Shown: positions 1 through 7,689 of the stretch, piece after piece
How the letters are laid out: each line of letters starts with the position of its first letter
Numbering within the stretch: the first letter of the stretch is position 1
NCBI GenBank assembly: GCA_017935365.1
Contig: JAGBHT010000006.1
Coordinates: 1-58,529, forward strand
DNA from: Ruminiclostridium sp.
GTDB lineage: Bacteria; Bacillota; Clostridia; Oscillospirales; Ruminococcaceae
Direction of reading: 5' to 3'
DNA: 58,529 nucleotides
The notes under the pieces: generated by a model
The model's input: the letters and a program-made list of their open reading frames with translations, nothing else
Told to the model about the DNA's origin: nothing
Databases searched by the model: none
Program-made: the position numbers and the translations under genes

Positions 1-58
1 CTACTACTTTTACCTTAAATTCAGGCGTATACCTTTTGTTTGGCTGTCCTTTAGGCAT
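1..58 (-). mobile_element. IS3-family transposase OrfA, N-terminal end only (runs off the window)
   Basis: The minus strand opens with an ATG at 58 to 56, preceded by a purine-rich AAGGGGG ribosome site. It encodes MPKGQPNKRYTPEFK and a few more residues before the window ends. The RYTPEFK start is typical of the helix-turn-helix first protein of IS3-type elements. It is not the same element as the IS near 48.6 kb, whose OrfA starts MASYNEEFKK. A promoter-like TTAGAC/TATAAT pair lies just upstream (about 105-130). The end of the element is not defined. Its presence next to a dead thiT marks this edge as a site of rearrangement. Confidence 0.7.
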
Positions 59-163
59 AAATATGCCCCCTTTCATTAGACTTCTTTCTTGGTATATTTT
101 TTATTATACCACATTGTCTAACAAAAGGGGAGCATTTCATTTAACGGGCGGATTTTTTATGTG

Positions 164-679
164 TTATGCGTTCTTGATAAGCTTTCTTATCTGCGGTACG
201 CTCAGCAGTATCACAACGCCGACTGTTGTGAATACAATTTCGGGGAGCATATATGCGCCGTTGTAGAGAAGACTGTACAGCCACGGCTCGTTTATCGTAA
301 GACCGTTCCACAGCTCGCCGAATGAGCCGAATATTACCATTCTGCTGATATAATGGCAGACAAGACGCAGTACCATTACAAGTACCGAGCCGCCTATCAT
401 ACTGGGTATACCGTGCTTTCTGAACATACCGGCAAGACCGAGCACGGTGAATGCAAGTATGTAGTCAAGGAGAATACAACCGATTAGTGCGGCAGGAGTA
501 AGTCCCCAGCCCATAAGACCTTACGCACAGCCCTGACCGAACTGTATCAGCGAGAATACAAACGAAGCAGCAACACCGGCTCCGATACCTCTTTTAAGGC
601 TGAAAATGACTATCGGGAGCATAGACAACAGTGTTATTGAGCCGCCCCACGGCAGATTGATGATTTTGATGAAGCTGAG
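164..679 (-). pseudogene. thiT: thiT, broken thiamine ECF transporter S-component
   Basis: On the minus strand, conceptual translation gives a ThiT-like membrane protein: VLSFIKIINLPWGGS, then hydrophobic helices, then DYILAFTVLGLAG and a C-terminal tail ending KLIKNA. ThiT is the thiamine-binding subunit of an energy-coupling-factor importer. Two lesions are visible. The start codon and first membrane segment are missing, because the coding frame begins directly after the riboswitch aptamer. An in-frame TAA also lies at 523-521, splitting the gene into about 52 codons and a 116-codon open stretch that could restart at the ATG at 514. Both parts share one frame, so this is a deletion plus a nonsense change rather than a frameshift. 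A functional product is unlikely. Confidence 0.85.
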
Positions 680-746
680 TACGGCGGCATTATCCGCATC
701 AGGTCAAGGGTCGAAGCCGAACTTCCTCTCAGCAAAAAGCTCCCCT
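679..746 (-). promoter_or_regulatory. TPP (THI-box) riboswitch aptamer, 3' side truncated
   Basis: The minus strand carries the conserved THI-box blocks in order: GGGGAGC, GCTGAGAGGAAG, GACCCTTG, ACCTGAT, GGATAATGCC and CGTA. These are the thiamine pyrophosphate aptamer signatures. The usual AGGGA after CGTA is missing, and the sequence passes straight into thiT codons (CTCAGC). The 3' part of the aptamer, the expression platform, the ribosome site and the thiT start therefore appear to have been deleted. Confidence 0.85.
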
Positions 747-761
747 ATTCAGTCTGATTTT

Positions 762-790
762 ATTGTAGCACCGAAATAGGAAAATGTCAA
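762..790 (-). promoter_or_regulatory. Promoter for the TPP riboswitch-thiT transcript
   Basis: On the minus strand a perfect TTGACA (790-785) is followed after 17 bases by TACAAT (767-762), directly upstream of the TPP aptamer. It looks like an intact vegetative sigma promoter serving a gene that no longer works. Confidence 0.75.
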
Positions 791-799
791 GGGAACAGA

Positions 800-830
800 A
801 AACGGAGCGTATGAGAACACGCTCCGTTTA
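800..830. terminator. Hairpin terminator after plsY
   Basis: AAACGGAGCGT and its exact reverse complement ACGCTCCGTTT flank a short loop just past the plsY stop. The minus-strand side is followed by TTTTCTG, consistent with intrinsic termination. Confidence 0.75.
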
Positions 831-832
831 AA

Positions 833-1465
833 TTATGCTTTTTTGCTTTTGAGTGAGAATTTCGGCTCTGTGCCTTTGAAAAGACGCTTGATATTTTCCT
901 TGTGCCGCCATGTCATAAGGGCTACCGAGAGGATACAAAGTATCAGCACGGGAAGAGGTGCTCCGAATATCGCAAGGGTTATCGGGCATGAAATACCTGC
1001 GATGATAACAGACAGTGACATAAACTTCACCGTGAAGAGAAGTATCATCATTATCGCCATTGCGATAAGCGCCGTTCTCCAGTCAATAAGCCAGATAGAA
1101 CCGACTGCGACAAGGAACGCCTTTCCGCCGTTGAACTTGTACCATATCGGAAAGCAATGACCGAGCATTGCAAACAGTCCCGCATAAGCCGCACCGAGCT
1201 GGAATGTTTCGCCGACAGCACCGAATGCAAAGCCTGCCGCAAGGCACACTACAAAGGATTTCAGAATGTCGAGCAGGAATACAAACCACGCATATTTTCC
1301 GCCGAAAACACGCTTGAAATTTGTAAAACCGGGGTTTTTACTGCCGAGTGCTCTTATGTCCTGATGGTATATCAGTTTTGACATTACGATCGCTGGGTTC
1401 AGCCCGCATACGAGGTACGGTACAATTGCCGCCAGAATAAATACGATTATCGTTTCAGGTTTCAT
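833..1465 (-). CDS. plsY: PlsY, acyl-phosphate:glycerol-3-phosphate acyltransferase
   Basis: Integral membrane enzyme that moves the acyl group from acyl-phosphate to glycerol-3-phosphate, the first committed step of phosphatidic acid synthesis in most Firmicutes. The 210-residue length, multiple hydrophobic helices, GSKNPGFTN (41-49), GHCFP (102-106) and FNGGKAF (111-117), and a C-terminal RHKENIKRL segment match the PlsY motifs. The usual GGKG is GGKA here, a mild deviation. It starts 2 bases after the fakA stop, so the two are co-transcribed. The third gene of the operon is a DegV protein, so all three act on fatty-acyl phosphate supply to phospholipid. Confidence 0.93.
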   Translation of the reverse strand: MKPETIIVFILAAIVPYLVCGLNPAIVMSKLIYHQDIRALGSKNPGFTNFKRVFGGKYAWFVFLLDILKSFVVCLAAGFAFGAVGETFQLGAAYAGLFAMLGHCFPIWYKFNGGKAFLVAVGSIWLIDWRTALIAMAIMMILLFTVKFMSLSVIIAGISCPITLAIFGAPLPVLILCILSVALMTWRHKENIKRLFKGTEPKFSLKSKKA

Positions 1466-1467
1466 AA

Positions 1468-3135
1468 TTATTGCAGGATAAGCATAAGGTCGTATACTTC
1501 CTGTCCTCCGTCTATAGTGTAAACTTCCATCATAGGATATTCGGCAGACATACGGGCGGTGAATTCTTCACGCTCGCTGTCGGTCATTTCCTTGCCGAAT
1601 ACAGCCATAAGAAATTCGTGGCTTTTGGCGTTCAGCTTTTCGAGAAGAAGCATTGCCGTGTCGATCTTGTTACCGTCTGACGCAAGCATTTTCTTGTCGG
1701 TAAAGCCTATGTAAGCGTCCTTGTCGATGCTTACTCCGTCAATATCCGCATTTCTTACGGAATGGGTTATCATACCCGTGATAACGCCCTGCATGGCTTC
1801 TTCAAGCTCGCCCGCGATAGCGTCTGTGTCGCCGCTGTCATATGACAGCATTGTCAGCGCCGCATAGCCCTCGCCTATGTTGTGGCTGGGCACTACACGC
1901 ACATCGCTGTCCTTGTAAAGCTCTGCCGCCTGCTTTGCCGCCATTATTATATTGCTGTTGTTGGGCAGGACAAAAATCGTCTTTGCGTTGACCTCGTCAA
2001 AAGCGGATATAAAATCCTCGGTTGACGGATTGTTGGTCTGTCCGCCGTAAATCACATAGTCTGCGCCAAGCTCGGTAAATGTCTGCTCTATACCCTCGCC
2101 CGATGCGGTGGTAACAAGCGCATAAGGCTTTTTCTCAGCCTTTTTCTTATCTTCTCTCTTCTCGTCAAAGCGGTTGCTTATAACCGTTTTGCTGTGCTGA
2201 AGAGTCATATTCTCGATTTTCAGTGTCAGGAACTCGCCGTACTGCTGGCAGTAGTCAAGCACTGTACCGGGCGTCATAGTGTGGACGTGTACCTTTACTA
2301 CAGTACCGCTGATAAAGGCTACTATCGAGTCGCCGACTGTTTCGAGATATGCTTTCAGCTTATCAAGGCCGAAATTCTTAACGTCCGTCTTGCAGGTCTG
2401 GAGCTGTAAAAGGAACTCCGTGCAGTAGCCGAACTTCATTACGCTGTTCTCGTCAAAGCCGTTAGTATCTATTGTTTTCGGGGCGTTTTCATCAGGAGAA
2501 ACCGATGTGATGAAATTCTCGCCGTTTGCCGCTTTGATCGCGCCGTCGGCTATATAGTAAAGTCCTGCACCGCCGCTGTCGATAACGCCTGCTTCTTTGA
2601 GAACGTCAAGAAGTTCCGGGGTACGTCTTAATGATGCGTTCATCTCGTTTATGTAGTCGTTTGCAAAGCTTGCAAATGTGCTGTCAGCCGTGATACGGCT
2701 TGCCGCATACTCTGCCGCTTCTCTCGCTACAGTCAGAATTGTACCTTCGGTAGGCTTGTTAACTGCGGCATAAGCGCTTTCAACACCGGATTTCAGCGCA
2801 TTTGCAAGGTCATCGAGATCAGCGTTTTCCTTGCCCTCAAAACCCTTTGCTATTCCTGCAAAGAACTGAGAGAGAATAACTCCCGAGTTTCCTCTTGCGC
2901 TCATAAGCATACCGTCTGCGAGCATTCTTGACGCCTTGTCAAGGGTCAGTCCGTCATGGATATCAAGACGGCTCAGTCCGCCGTTTATTGTCCTTGACAT
3001 ATTTTCGCCGGTGTCGCCGTCGGGGATCGGGAACACGTTCAGATCGTTTACTATACTTGCGTTAGCACGGAGATTTGCCGCGCCGCCGCTCACCATTTTT
3101 ATGAATGTCTGCCCGTCAATCGTCTTTGTCTGCAT
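1468..3135 (-). CDS. fakA: FakA-type fatty acid kinase (DAK2 domain)
   Basis: ATP-binding subunit that phosphorylates fatty acids carried by a DegV/FakB partner to give acyl-phosphate, which PlsY or PlsX can then use. The N-terminal DAK2 domain shows NVFPIPDGDTGENM (33-46) with the metal-binding aspartates, then a glycine-rich SARGNSGVILSQ stretch. The C-terminal half is the DegV-like DAK phosphatase-related domain. At 555 residues the length is normal. It begins 4 bases after the DegV gene and ends just before plsY, an arrangement that supports a dedicated exogenous or recycled fatty-acid route into membrane lipid. Confidence 0.93.
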   Translation of the reverse strand: MQTKTIDGQTFIKMVSGGAANLRANASIVNDLNVFPIPDGDTGENMSRTINGGLSRLDIHDGLTLDKASRMLADGMLMSARGNSGVILSQFFAGIAKGFEGKENADLDDLANALKSGVESAYAAVNKPTEGTILTVAREAAEYAASRITADSTFASFANDYINEMNASLRRTPELLDVLKEAGVIDSGGAGLYYIADGAIKAANGENFITSVSPDENAPKTIDTNGFDENSVMKFGYCTEFLLQLQTCKTDVKNFGLDKLKAYLETVGDSIVAFISGTVVKVHVHTMTPGTVLDYCQQYGEFLTLKIENMTLQHSKTVISNRFDEKREDKKKAEKKPYALVTTASGEGIEQTFTELGADYVIYGGQTNNPSTEDFISAFDEVNAKTIFVLPNNSNIIMAAKQAAELYKDSDVRVVPSHNIGEGYAALTMLSYDSGDTDAIAGELEEAMQGVITGMITHSVRNADIDGVSIDKDAYIGFTDKKMLASDGNKIDTAMLLLEKLNAKSHEFLMAVFGKEMTDSEREEFTARMSAEYPMMEVYTIDGGQEVYDLMLILQ

Positions 3136-3139
3136 TATA

Positions 3140-4033
3140 TCAGCCCTCGAATGTTACTTCTTTTCCGAAGCCGAATACGCCGAGTGTGTTAGGTCCTACA
3201 GATGCACCGACAATAGGTCCGATGTAGCCGACATATATTTCGTCACAGGGTATCTCTTTCTTTACCATTTCTCTGAGCTGTTCCGCTTCTTCTGCGCAGT
3301 CTGCGTGAGCTATATAGATGCGCTCCTGTTTTGTGTCGCCGACAGCTTCCTTGAGCAGAGCTACTATCTCGGCAAGAGATGCGGCACGACCCTTTACCTT
3401 TTTGATAGGTGTGTTGTTGCCGTTTATATCGGAAATGATTATCGGTTTTACACCGAACAGGTTGCCGAAAAATGCCGAAGATGCCTTTACACGACCTGCT
3501 CTTTTAAGGCAGTCGAGGCTGTGAACGGTAACGAACATATTTATCTGCTTGCGCTCAGCCGTTATTCTGTCCGCAACTTCTTTTGCATTCATACCCTGCT
3601 TTGCATATTCGGATGCTCTTATTGCAAGTGCGCCCTCTGCCATGCAGGAGTTCTTTGAATCGATGCAGTAGATCTCGGCATCGGGGCTATCGTGATAGTC
3701 TGCGAGAAGCTTCTTTGCAACAACTTCGCCCGTGTTTACCGAGCCTGAAAGCTTTAATGAACAGCCTATGTATACTATATTGAAGCCCTCTGCAAGATAC
3801 TTTGAAAATACCTTTTCAAATTCTTCGGCGGGTACCTGGTTTGTGAATACACGCTCGCCGTTACGCATTATGTCGTACAGTTCCTTAGGTGTGTAATACT
3901 CAAAGTCAAGGCTTGCCCACTGTTCCTTGTCCTTGTATGTCGTCTGCATACGGGCATAGTCAATGTCATACTTTTCTCTTAAGTCCTTACCGATGTCAGC
4001 ACAGGAATCGGTGATGATTTTTACAGGTCTCAT
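3140..4033 (-). CDS. DegV-family fatty-acid-binding protein (FakB-like)
   Basis: A 297-residue DegV protein beginning with KIITDSCADIG, the usual first strand and lipid head-group loop. It also has IGCSLKLSGSVNTG, whose serine-rich loop normally contacts the carboxylate, and VHSLDCLKRAGRVKAS. DegV/FakB proteins present a bound fatty acid to FakA for phosphorylation. Being 4 bases upstream of fakA makes that partnership very likely. A good AAGGAGAGG site precedes the ATG. Which fatty acid it prefers cannot be read from sequence, so I leave the fakB symbol out. Confidence 0.88.
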   Translation of the reverse strand: MRPVKIITDSCADIGKDLREKYDIDYARMQTTYKDKEQWASLDFEYYTPKELYDIMRNGERVFTNQVPAEEFEKVFSKYLAEGFNIVYIGCSLKLSGSVNTGEVVAKKLLADYHDSPDAEIYCIDSKNSCMAEGALAIRASEYAKQGMNAKEVADRITAERKQINMFVTVHSLDCLKRAGRVKASSAFFGNLFGVKPIIISDINGNNTPIKKVKGRAASLAEIVALLKEAVGDTKQERIYIAHADCAEEAEQLREMVKKEIPCDEIYVGYIGPIVGASVGPNTLGVFGFGKEVTFEG

Positions 4034-4164
4034 AAATTCCTCTCCTTACGGATAATTGAAATAATAGATTCGGGGTTCAGCGGTATGATCTGCACTCACC
4101 TATATTACATAAAATAACATTCGGATTAAATTACAAGAAGTGCAAAATATTTATTACCCACCAC

Positions 4165-4194
4165 TTGACTTATACCCCATGTGTGTATTATAAT
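4165..4194 (+). promoter_or_regulatory. Promoter upstream of the TetR gene
   Basis: TTGACT (4165-4170) and TATAAT (4189-4194) are 18 bases apart. Transcription from here would give a leader of about 140 nt before the TetR start at 4340. No known riboswitch was recognised in that leader. Confidence 0.6.
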
Positions 4195-4339
4195 ATAAAT
4201 GTGGCATAACTGCAATGGACGTTATGTGCAGCTGATGTGGAATAATCCCCACGAATTTATTTAGTGCGTAACTTAATAAACATGTTTGTCGAAAAATGTA
4301 GAATAAATGCAAATCCGATACGAAATAAGGTGAAAGTAA

Positions 4340-4924
4340 ATGCAGGAAGAGAAAAAGCTTGACAGAAGAGTAATAAAGACAAAAAAGGCGATTAGGAACG
4401 CTTTCGCAAAACTTATCAGCGAAAAGGATATAAACAAGATAACGATCAAGGATATAGCGGATACGGCGGACATAAACCGTAAAACGTTCTATAACTATTA
4501 CAGCGGCGTGTATGAGATAATAGAAGAGATTGAAAAGGAGCTTGTGGGAGAATTTGAGGATCTGCTGAGCGGTATCGATCTTAAATTGACTTTACGCGAT
4601 CCGTCGGTGCTGTTTTCAAGACTTACAGAAAAGATTAATGATAATCTTGAATTCTACGGTTATCTTATGAAAGCGTCGTCAAGCGCCAATCTGTTTGTAA
4701 ACAAGGACGGCAAGCTTGACAAGTGCGTAAGAAACGCCTTTGCAAGTCAGATGGATATTGATGAATCGACCATAACCATTATGACCGACTTTATTCTGTC
4801 GGGAATGCTTGTCGTATATCACCGCTGGTTCAACAGCGACCGCAGTACGGATATCGAAAAGGTTTCGCAGACGCTCGGCACGCTTTGTTGTGACGGCATA
4901 GCGGGAATTGTCGGAGAAGTGTAA
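4340..4924 (+). CDS. TetR/AcrR-family transcriptional regulator
   Basis: 194 residues. The N-terminal helix-turn-helix is clear: KTKKAIRNAFAKLI, then ITIKDIADTADINRKTFYNYY (about 35-55), the classic TetR recognition helix ending in TFYNYY. The rest is an alpha-helical ligand/dimer domain of the DhaS-like TetR_C type. The start is preceded by AAGGTGAAAG. It sits between the divergent lipid operon and mntP, and its promoter region is shared with the degV side, so it could regulate either itself or the fak operon. That is inference: no palindromic operator was identified with confidence. Confidence 0.85.
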   Translation: MQEEKKLDRRVIKTKKAIRNAFAKLISEKDINKITIKDIADTADINRKTFYNYYSGVYEIIEEIEKELVGEFEDLLSGIDLKLTLRDPSVLFSRLTEKINDNLEFYGYLMKASSSANLFVNKDGKLDKCVRNAFASQMDIDESTITIMTDFILSGMLVVYHRWFNSDRSTDIEKVSQTLGTLCCDGIAGIVGEV

Positions 4925-4933
4925 AAATAACGC

Positions 4934-4962
4934 TTGACTTTTGCCGGGTCGTATGATATAAT
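4934..4962 (+). promoter_or_regulatory. Promoter of the mntP riboswitch transcript
   Basis: TTGACT (4934-4939) and TATAAT (4957-4962) with a 17-base spacer lie immediately before the manganese riboswitch. Confidence 0.75.
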
Positions 4963-4970
4963 ACCCATAA

Positions 4971-5110
4971 CTTAAGGGAGTAGACGGCGAAATATCGTGG
5001 CAAGTCAACATACTGGCAGTAATTTTTAATTGTGATTTTCAATTACTGTCTGGTTTGTCTTAAATGTTGAGACTTGAGTACAGGATAACTGTACTCAGGT
5101 CTTTTTTATT
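4971..5110 (+). promoter_or_regulatory. yybP-ykoY manganese riboswitch with terminator
   Basis: The leader shows the family blocks AAGGGGAGTAG-like (TAAGGGAGTAG), GCAAGTC, ACTGGCAG, then a long hairpin with ACTGTCTGG, GTTGAGACTTG, and finally GAGTACAG/CTGTACTC followed by a T-run at 5102-5107. This is the Mn2+-sensing yybP-ykoY aptamer joined to an intrinsic terminator. Metal binding should favour read-through into mntP. It is the expected partner of the MntP exporter that follows. Confidence 0.85.
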
Positions 5111-5159
5111 GCGTATTTTCGGATAAGCTCCCTCATATATTATATTCGGAGGACAAATT

Positions 5160-5729
5160 ATGCGACTGTTAGAATTATTCCTTATCGCCGTAGGACTGTC
5201 GATGGACGCGTTTGCGGTGAGCGTCTGTAAGGGGCTGTCCGAGCGACAGCTTAAAGCAAAGCACTATCTTATTATCGGTGCGTGGTTCGGCGGATTTCAG
5301 GCAATAATGCCGATAATAGGTTATCTGCTAGGCTCGACCTTTGAGCAGTATATCACTGCGGTTGACCACTGGATAGCATTTGTACTGCTGTGTCTTATCG
5401 GCGGTAATATGATAAGAGAGGCACTGTCAAAGGACGAGGAGAAACTTGACGCGTCGTTCAGCTTCAAGACTATGTTTTTGCTTGCCATAGCGACAAGTAT
5501 CGACGCACTTGCAGTAGGCATAACCTTTGCACTGCTTCCTGATGTAAATATAGTTGCGGCTGTGCTGTTCATCGGAGCTACAACGTTTATTCTTTCTGCA
5601 ATAGGCTTAAAGGTCGGAAACGTATTCGGTACGAAGTACAAGTCAAAGGCGGAGCTTGCAGGAGGTATTATATTATTACTTATCGGTACTAAAATTCTGC
5701 TGGAGCATTTAGGGGTCATTAGTTTCTGA
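5160..5729 (+). CDS. mntP: MntP manganese efflux pump
   Basis: 189 residues, six predicted membrane helices in two repeated halves. SMDAFAVSV in the first half and SIDALAVGI in the second are the conserved acidic transport motifs of the MntP (DUF204) family. The protein exports excess Mn2+ across the cytoplasmic membrane. The start has GGAGGACAAATT upstream. Its control by the preceding yybP-ykoY riboswitch gives direct manganese feedback. Confidence 0.95.
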   Translation: MRLLELFLIAVGLSMDAFAVSVCKGLSERQLKAKHYLIIGAWFGGFQAIMPIIGYLLGSTFEQYITAVDHWIAFVLLCLIGGNMIREALSKDEEKLDASFSFKTMFLLAIATSIDALAVGITFALLPDVNIVAAVLFIGATTFILSAIGLKVGNVFGTKYKSKAELAGGIILLLIGTKILLEHLGVISF

Positions 5730-5734
5730 TAATT

Positions 5735-5762
5735 GGGCGGCGGTCGTAAGGACTGCCGCCTT
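5735..5762 (+). terminator. GC-rich hairpin after mntP
   Basis: GGCGGC and GCCGCC flank GGTCGTAAGGACT just after the mntP stop. There is only a short T content (TTAG) after it. A near copy stands at 6295-6322. Confidence 0.5.
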
Positions 5763-6294
5763 AGTGCTAGAAAAATTATGTCGCTGATATACTTCTGTTA
5801 TGCTGTTTAGTATTGAATTGTGATAGCAAGCTACCGAAAGTTCTGTTTGTATGATAGCACTTCTCGGGTTCGCTATTCTGTTCGATAACGTTGCTACTAT
5901 GTGTGAGGGGAGGAACCAAAGGGAACAGGACCAGGGACTTAGCAGCCCCTCTCCCTGTCCCTTAGGTTTTCCCCCTCACCCTCCCTCTTTCCTTACCCAC
6001 ACCCACACCCCGCTAGGGTGTTGGCTAAACTCGTGCAACCACCCGAACATAATATATCCTGTAAGTTCCGGAACGCTTAACGCTACACGTCCGCAGTTTT
6101 AGTACATATATCTCAGGTTAGTAGCGTTTTTTTGAAAGGTTAATGTTAGTGCAGTTGCGCTGATATACCTACGAAATTATTAATATCTTGTCGGTATGGG
6201 AAATGTTTTTAGCGTTGTTGGTAATAGATTTCATTGCACTGCCTTATTGATAATATGTGATGTCGCAAATTATAACGACTTTTTCTACAAGCCG

Positions 6295-6325
6295 GGGCGG
6301 CGGTCGTGATGACTGCTGCCTTTTG
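6295..6325 (+). repeat. Second copy of the mntP-terminator-like hairpin
   Basis: GGGGCGGCGGTCGTGATGACT then GCTGCC and TTTTG closely matches the hairpin at 5735-5762. The copy has a better T-tract than the first. It may be a duplicated terminator that bounds the intervening 550 bases. Confidence 0.5.
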
Positions 6326-6393
6326 CTGTAATATCGCCGTAAAACGGTGACAGAATAATAAACGGCGGATATGCCGTGCGATTTCAAAAAAGC

Positions 6394-6422
6394 TTGCATT
6401 AGAAGAGGCAATGTAGTATAAT
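6394..6422 (+). promoter_or_regulatory. Promoter of hprK
   Basis: TTGCAT (6394-6399), a 17-base spacer and TATAAT (6417-6422), 58 bases before the hprK ATG. Confidence 0.7.
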
Positions 6423-6480
6423 TATTAAGATAGGGCAGTTATGTCCGGGGAAAATAAAATTCAGCAGAAAGAGGAACAGT

Positions 6481-7434
6481 ATGGCACAGGAATTTACCGT
6501 ATCGTTACAGGCAATAATCGATGAGTGCAAGCTCGAAGTTATCCACACACCACAGGACCCTGCAAAGATATTCATTTCAAATATCGATGTAAACCGTCCC
6601 GGACTTCAGCTCGCAGGATTTTATGAATATTTCGACAAAGGCAGAATACAGATAATAGGCAAGGCTGAAACCGCATATCTTGAACAGTGCGGAGCAGAAA
6701 TAAGAGCGCAGAGAATAAAGAAATTCTTCAGCGAACAGCCTGCCGCTGTTGTAGTATCAAGAGGCATGGACATTATGCCCGAAATGAGGGATCTTGCAAA
6801 GGAGCTTGATATTCCGCTTTTAAGAAGTGAAGAGAGCACCTCGACATTTACATCAAAGCTGGTTGCATATTTAAGCCTTCAGCTTGCCCCCAGAATTACC
6901 CGTCACGGCGTACTTATCGAAGTATACGGCGAAGGTATGCTTATCCTCGGCGAGAGCGGCGTGGGTAAGAGCGAAACCGCTATAGAGCTTGTAAAGCGTG
7001 GTCACCGTCTGGTAGCGGACGACGCCGTTGAAATAAGAAAAGCGTCCAATATTACACTTGTCGGCAGTTCGCCCGACAATATCCGCCACTTTATGGAGCT
7101 GAGAGGCATCGGTATTATCAACGCAAGACAGCTTTTCGGTATGGGTGCCGTAAAGGTAAGCGAGAAGATAGATATGGTAGTCGAGCTTGAGCTGTGGAAC
7201 CCTGAAAAGGTATACGACAGAATGGGCGTTGACAACCACTATGTTTCTATCCTCGGCGTAAAGGTCCCCTCGCTGACTATCCCCGTAAAGCCCGGACGTA
7301 ACCTTGCCGTTATCCTTGAAGTTGCGGCAATGAACAACAGACAGAAGAAGATGGGCTACAATGCCGCACAGGAACTGCTTGACAACCTCGGACTTGATAT
7401 GGAGAGCAGTGACACTGTAAAGAGCATGGGCTGA
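6481..7434 (+). CDS. hprK: HprK, HPr(Ser) kinase/phosphorylase
   Basis: Bifunctional enzyme that phosphorylates Ser46 of HPr with ATP or PPi and reverses the reaction, the central switch of carbon catabolite repression in Gram-positives. The 317-residue length is standard. The N-terminal half is the regulatory domain. The catalytic half has H142 in RHGVLIEVYG, then the Walker A loop GESGVGKSE (157-165), and the HprK signature around RGIGIINARQLFG. An AGAGGAACAG site precedes the ATG. The ROK sugar kinase and phosphofructokinase nearby fit a sugar-status neighbourhood. Confidence 0.96.
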   Translation: MAQEFTVSLQAIIDECKLEVIHTPQDPAKIFISNIDVNRPGLQLAGFYEYFDKGRIQIIGKAETAYLEQCGAEIRAQRIKKFFSEQPAAVVVSRGMDIMPEMRDLAKELDIPLLRSEESTSTFTSKLVAYLSLQLAPRITRHGVLIEVYGEGMLILGESGVGKSETAIELVKRGHRLVADDAVEIRKASNITLVGSSPDNIRHFMELRGIGIINARQLFGMGAVKVSEKIDMVVELELWNPEKVYDRMGVDNHYVSILGVKVPSLTIPVKPGRNLAVILEVAAMNNRQKKMGYNAAQELLDNLGLDMESSDTVKSMG

Positions 7435-7489
7435 TGAGATAACACGGACAAATAAAAGGTGTATGTAGTCTAAAAGTCTCAATATTTGC

Positions 7490-7600
7490 TGAAAATGGGG
7501 CTGAGGGGCGTAGCCCCCAACAGGGACTAGGGGCGGTAGCCCCAGTAATATAGCCCCTTCCCGAGGGGAAGGGGTTTGGGGTTAGGGATAAAGAATTTGC
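7490..7600. repeat. GC-rich interspersed repeat with three nested hairpins
   Basis: Between hprK and the PHP gene sit three short hairpins in a row: GGGGC-gta-GCCCC, GGGGC-ggta-GCCCC, and CCCCTTCC-cga-GGGGAAGGGG. This block is much more GC-rich than its surroundings. It resembles the dispersed REP-like intergenic repeats of gut Clostridia. No coding function is seen in 7435-7689. Confidence 0.55.
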
Positions 7601-7689
7601 TCTATTTCATAAAAACAGACTTTTCTACAAGCAGAAATTAAAAGAGATAAAAAGTGTAAGAACAACCAAAAGAAAGGATATGACCATAA

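Larger units (their letters stand above)
5763..6480. other. Gene-free stretch between mntP and hprK
   Basis: No convincing gene is seen in these roughly 700 bases. They hold a large imperfect hairpin (5901-5980) in which a purine-rich arm (GAGGGGAGGAACC) faces a pyrimidine-rich arm (GGTTTTCCCCCTC). A second hairpin, CACCC/GGGTG, lies near 6005-6020, followed by a GTTCCGGAAC palindrome (6065-6074), an ACGGC/GCCGT hairpin near 6361-6376 and the hprK promoter. CGCTGATATAC occurs twice, near 5783 and 6160. One open frame here (5851-6102) is low-complexity and proline-rich and is not supported as a gene. Confidence 0.6.

Noticed and set aside
36..266. Plus-strand 76-codon open frame at the left edge
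   Set aside because: It lies over the opposite-strand transposase start and thiT end, has no ribosome site, and its sequence matches no family.
2936..3658. 240-codon plus-strand frame across fakA and the DegV gene
   Set aside because: Antisense shadow of two well-supported genes.
5851..6102. Open frame of 83 codons in the mntP-hprK gap
   Set aside because: Low-complexity, proline-rich middle produced by the pyrimidine arm of a hairpin; no ribosome site.
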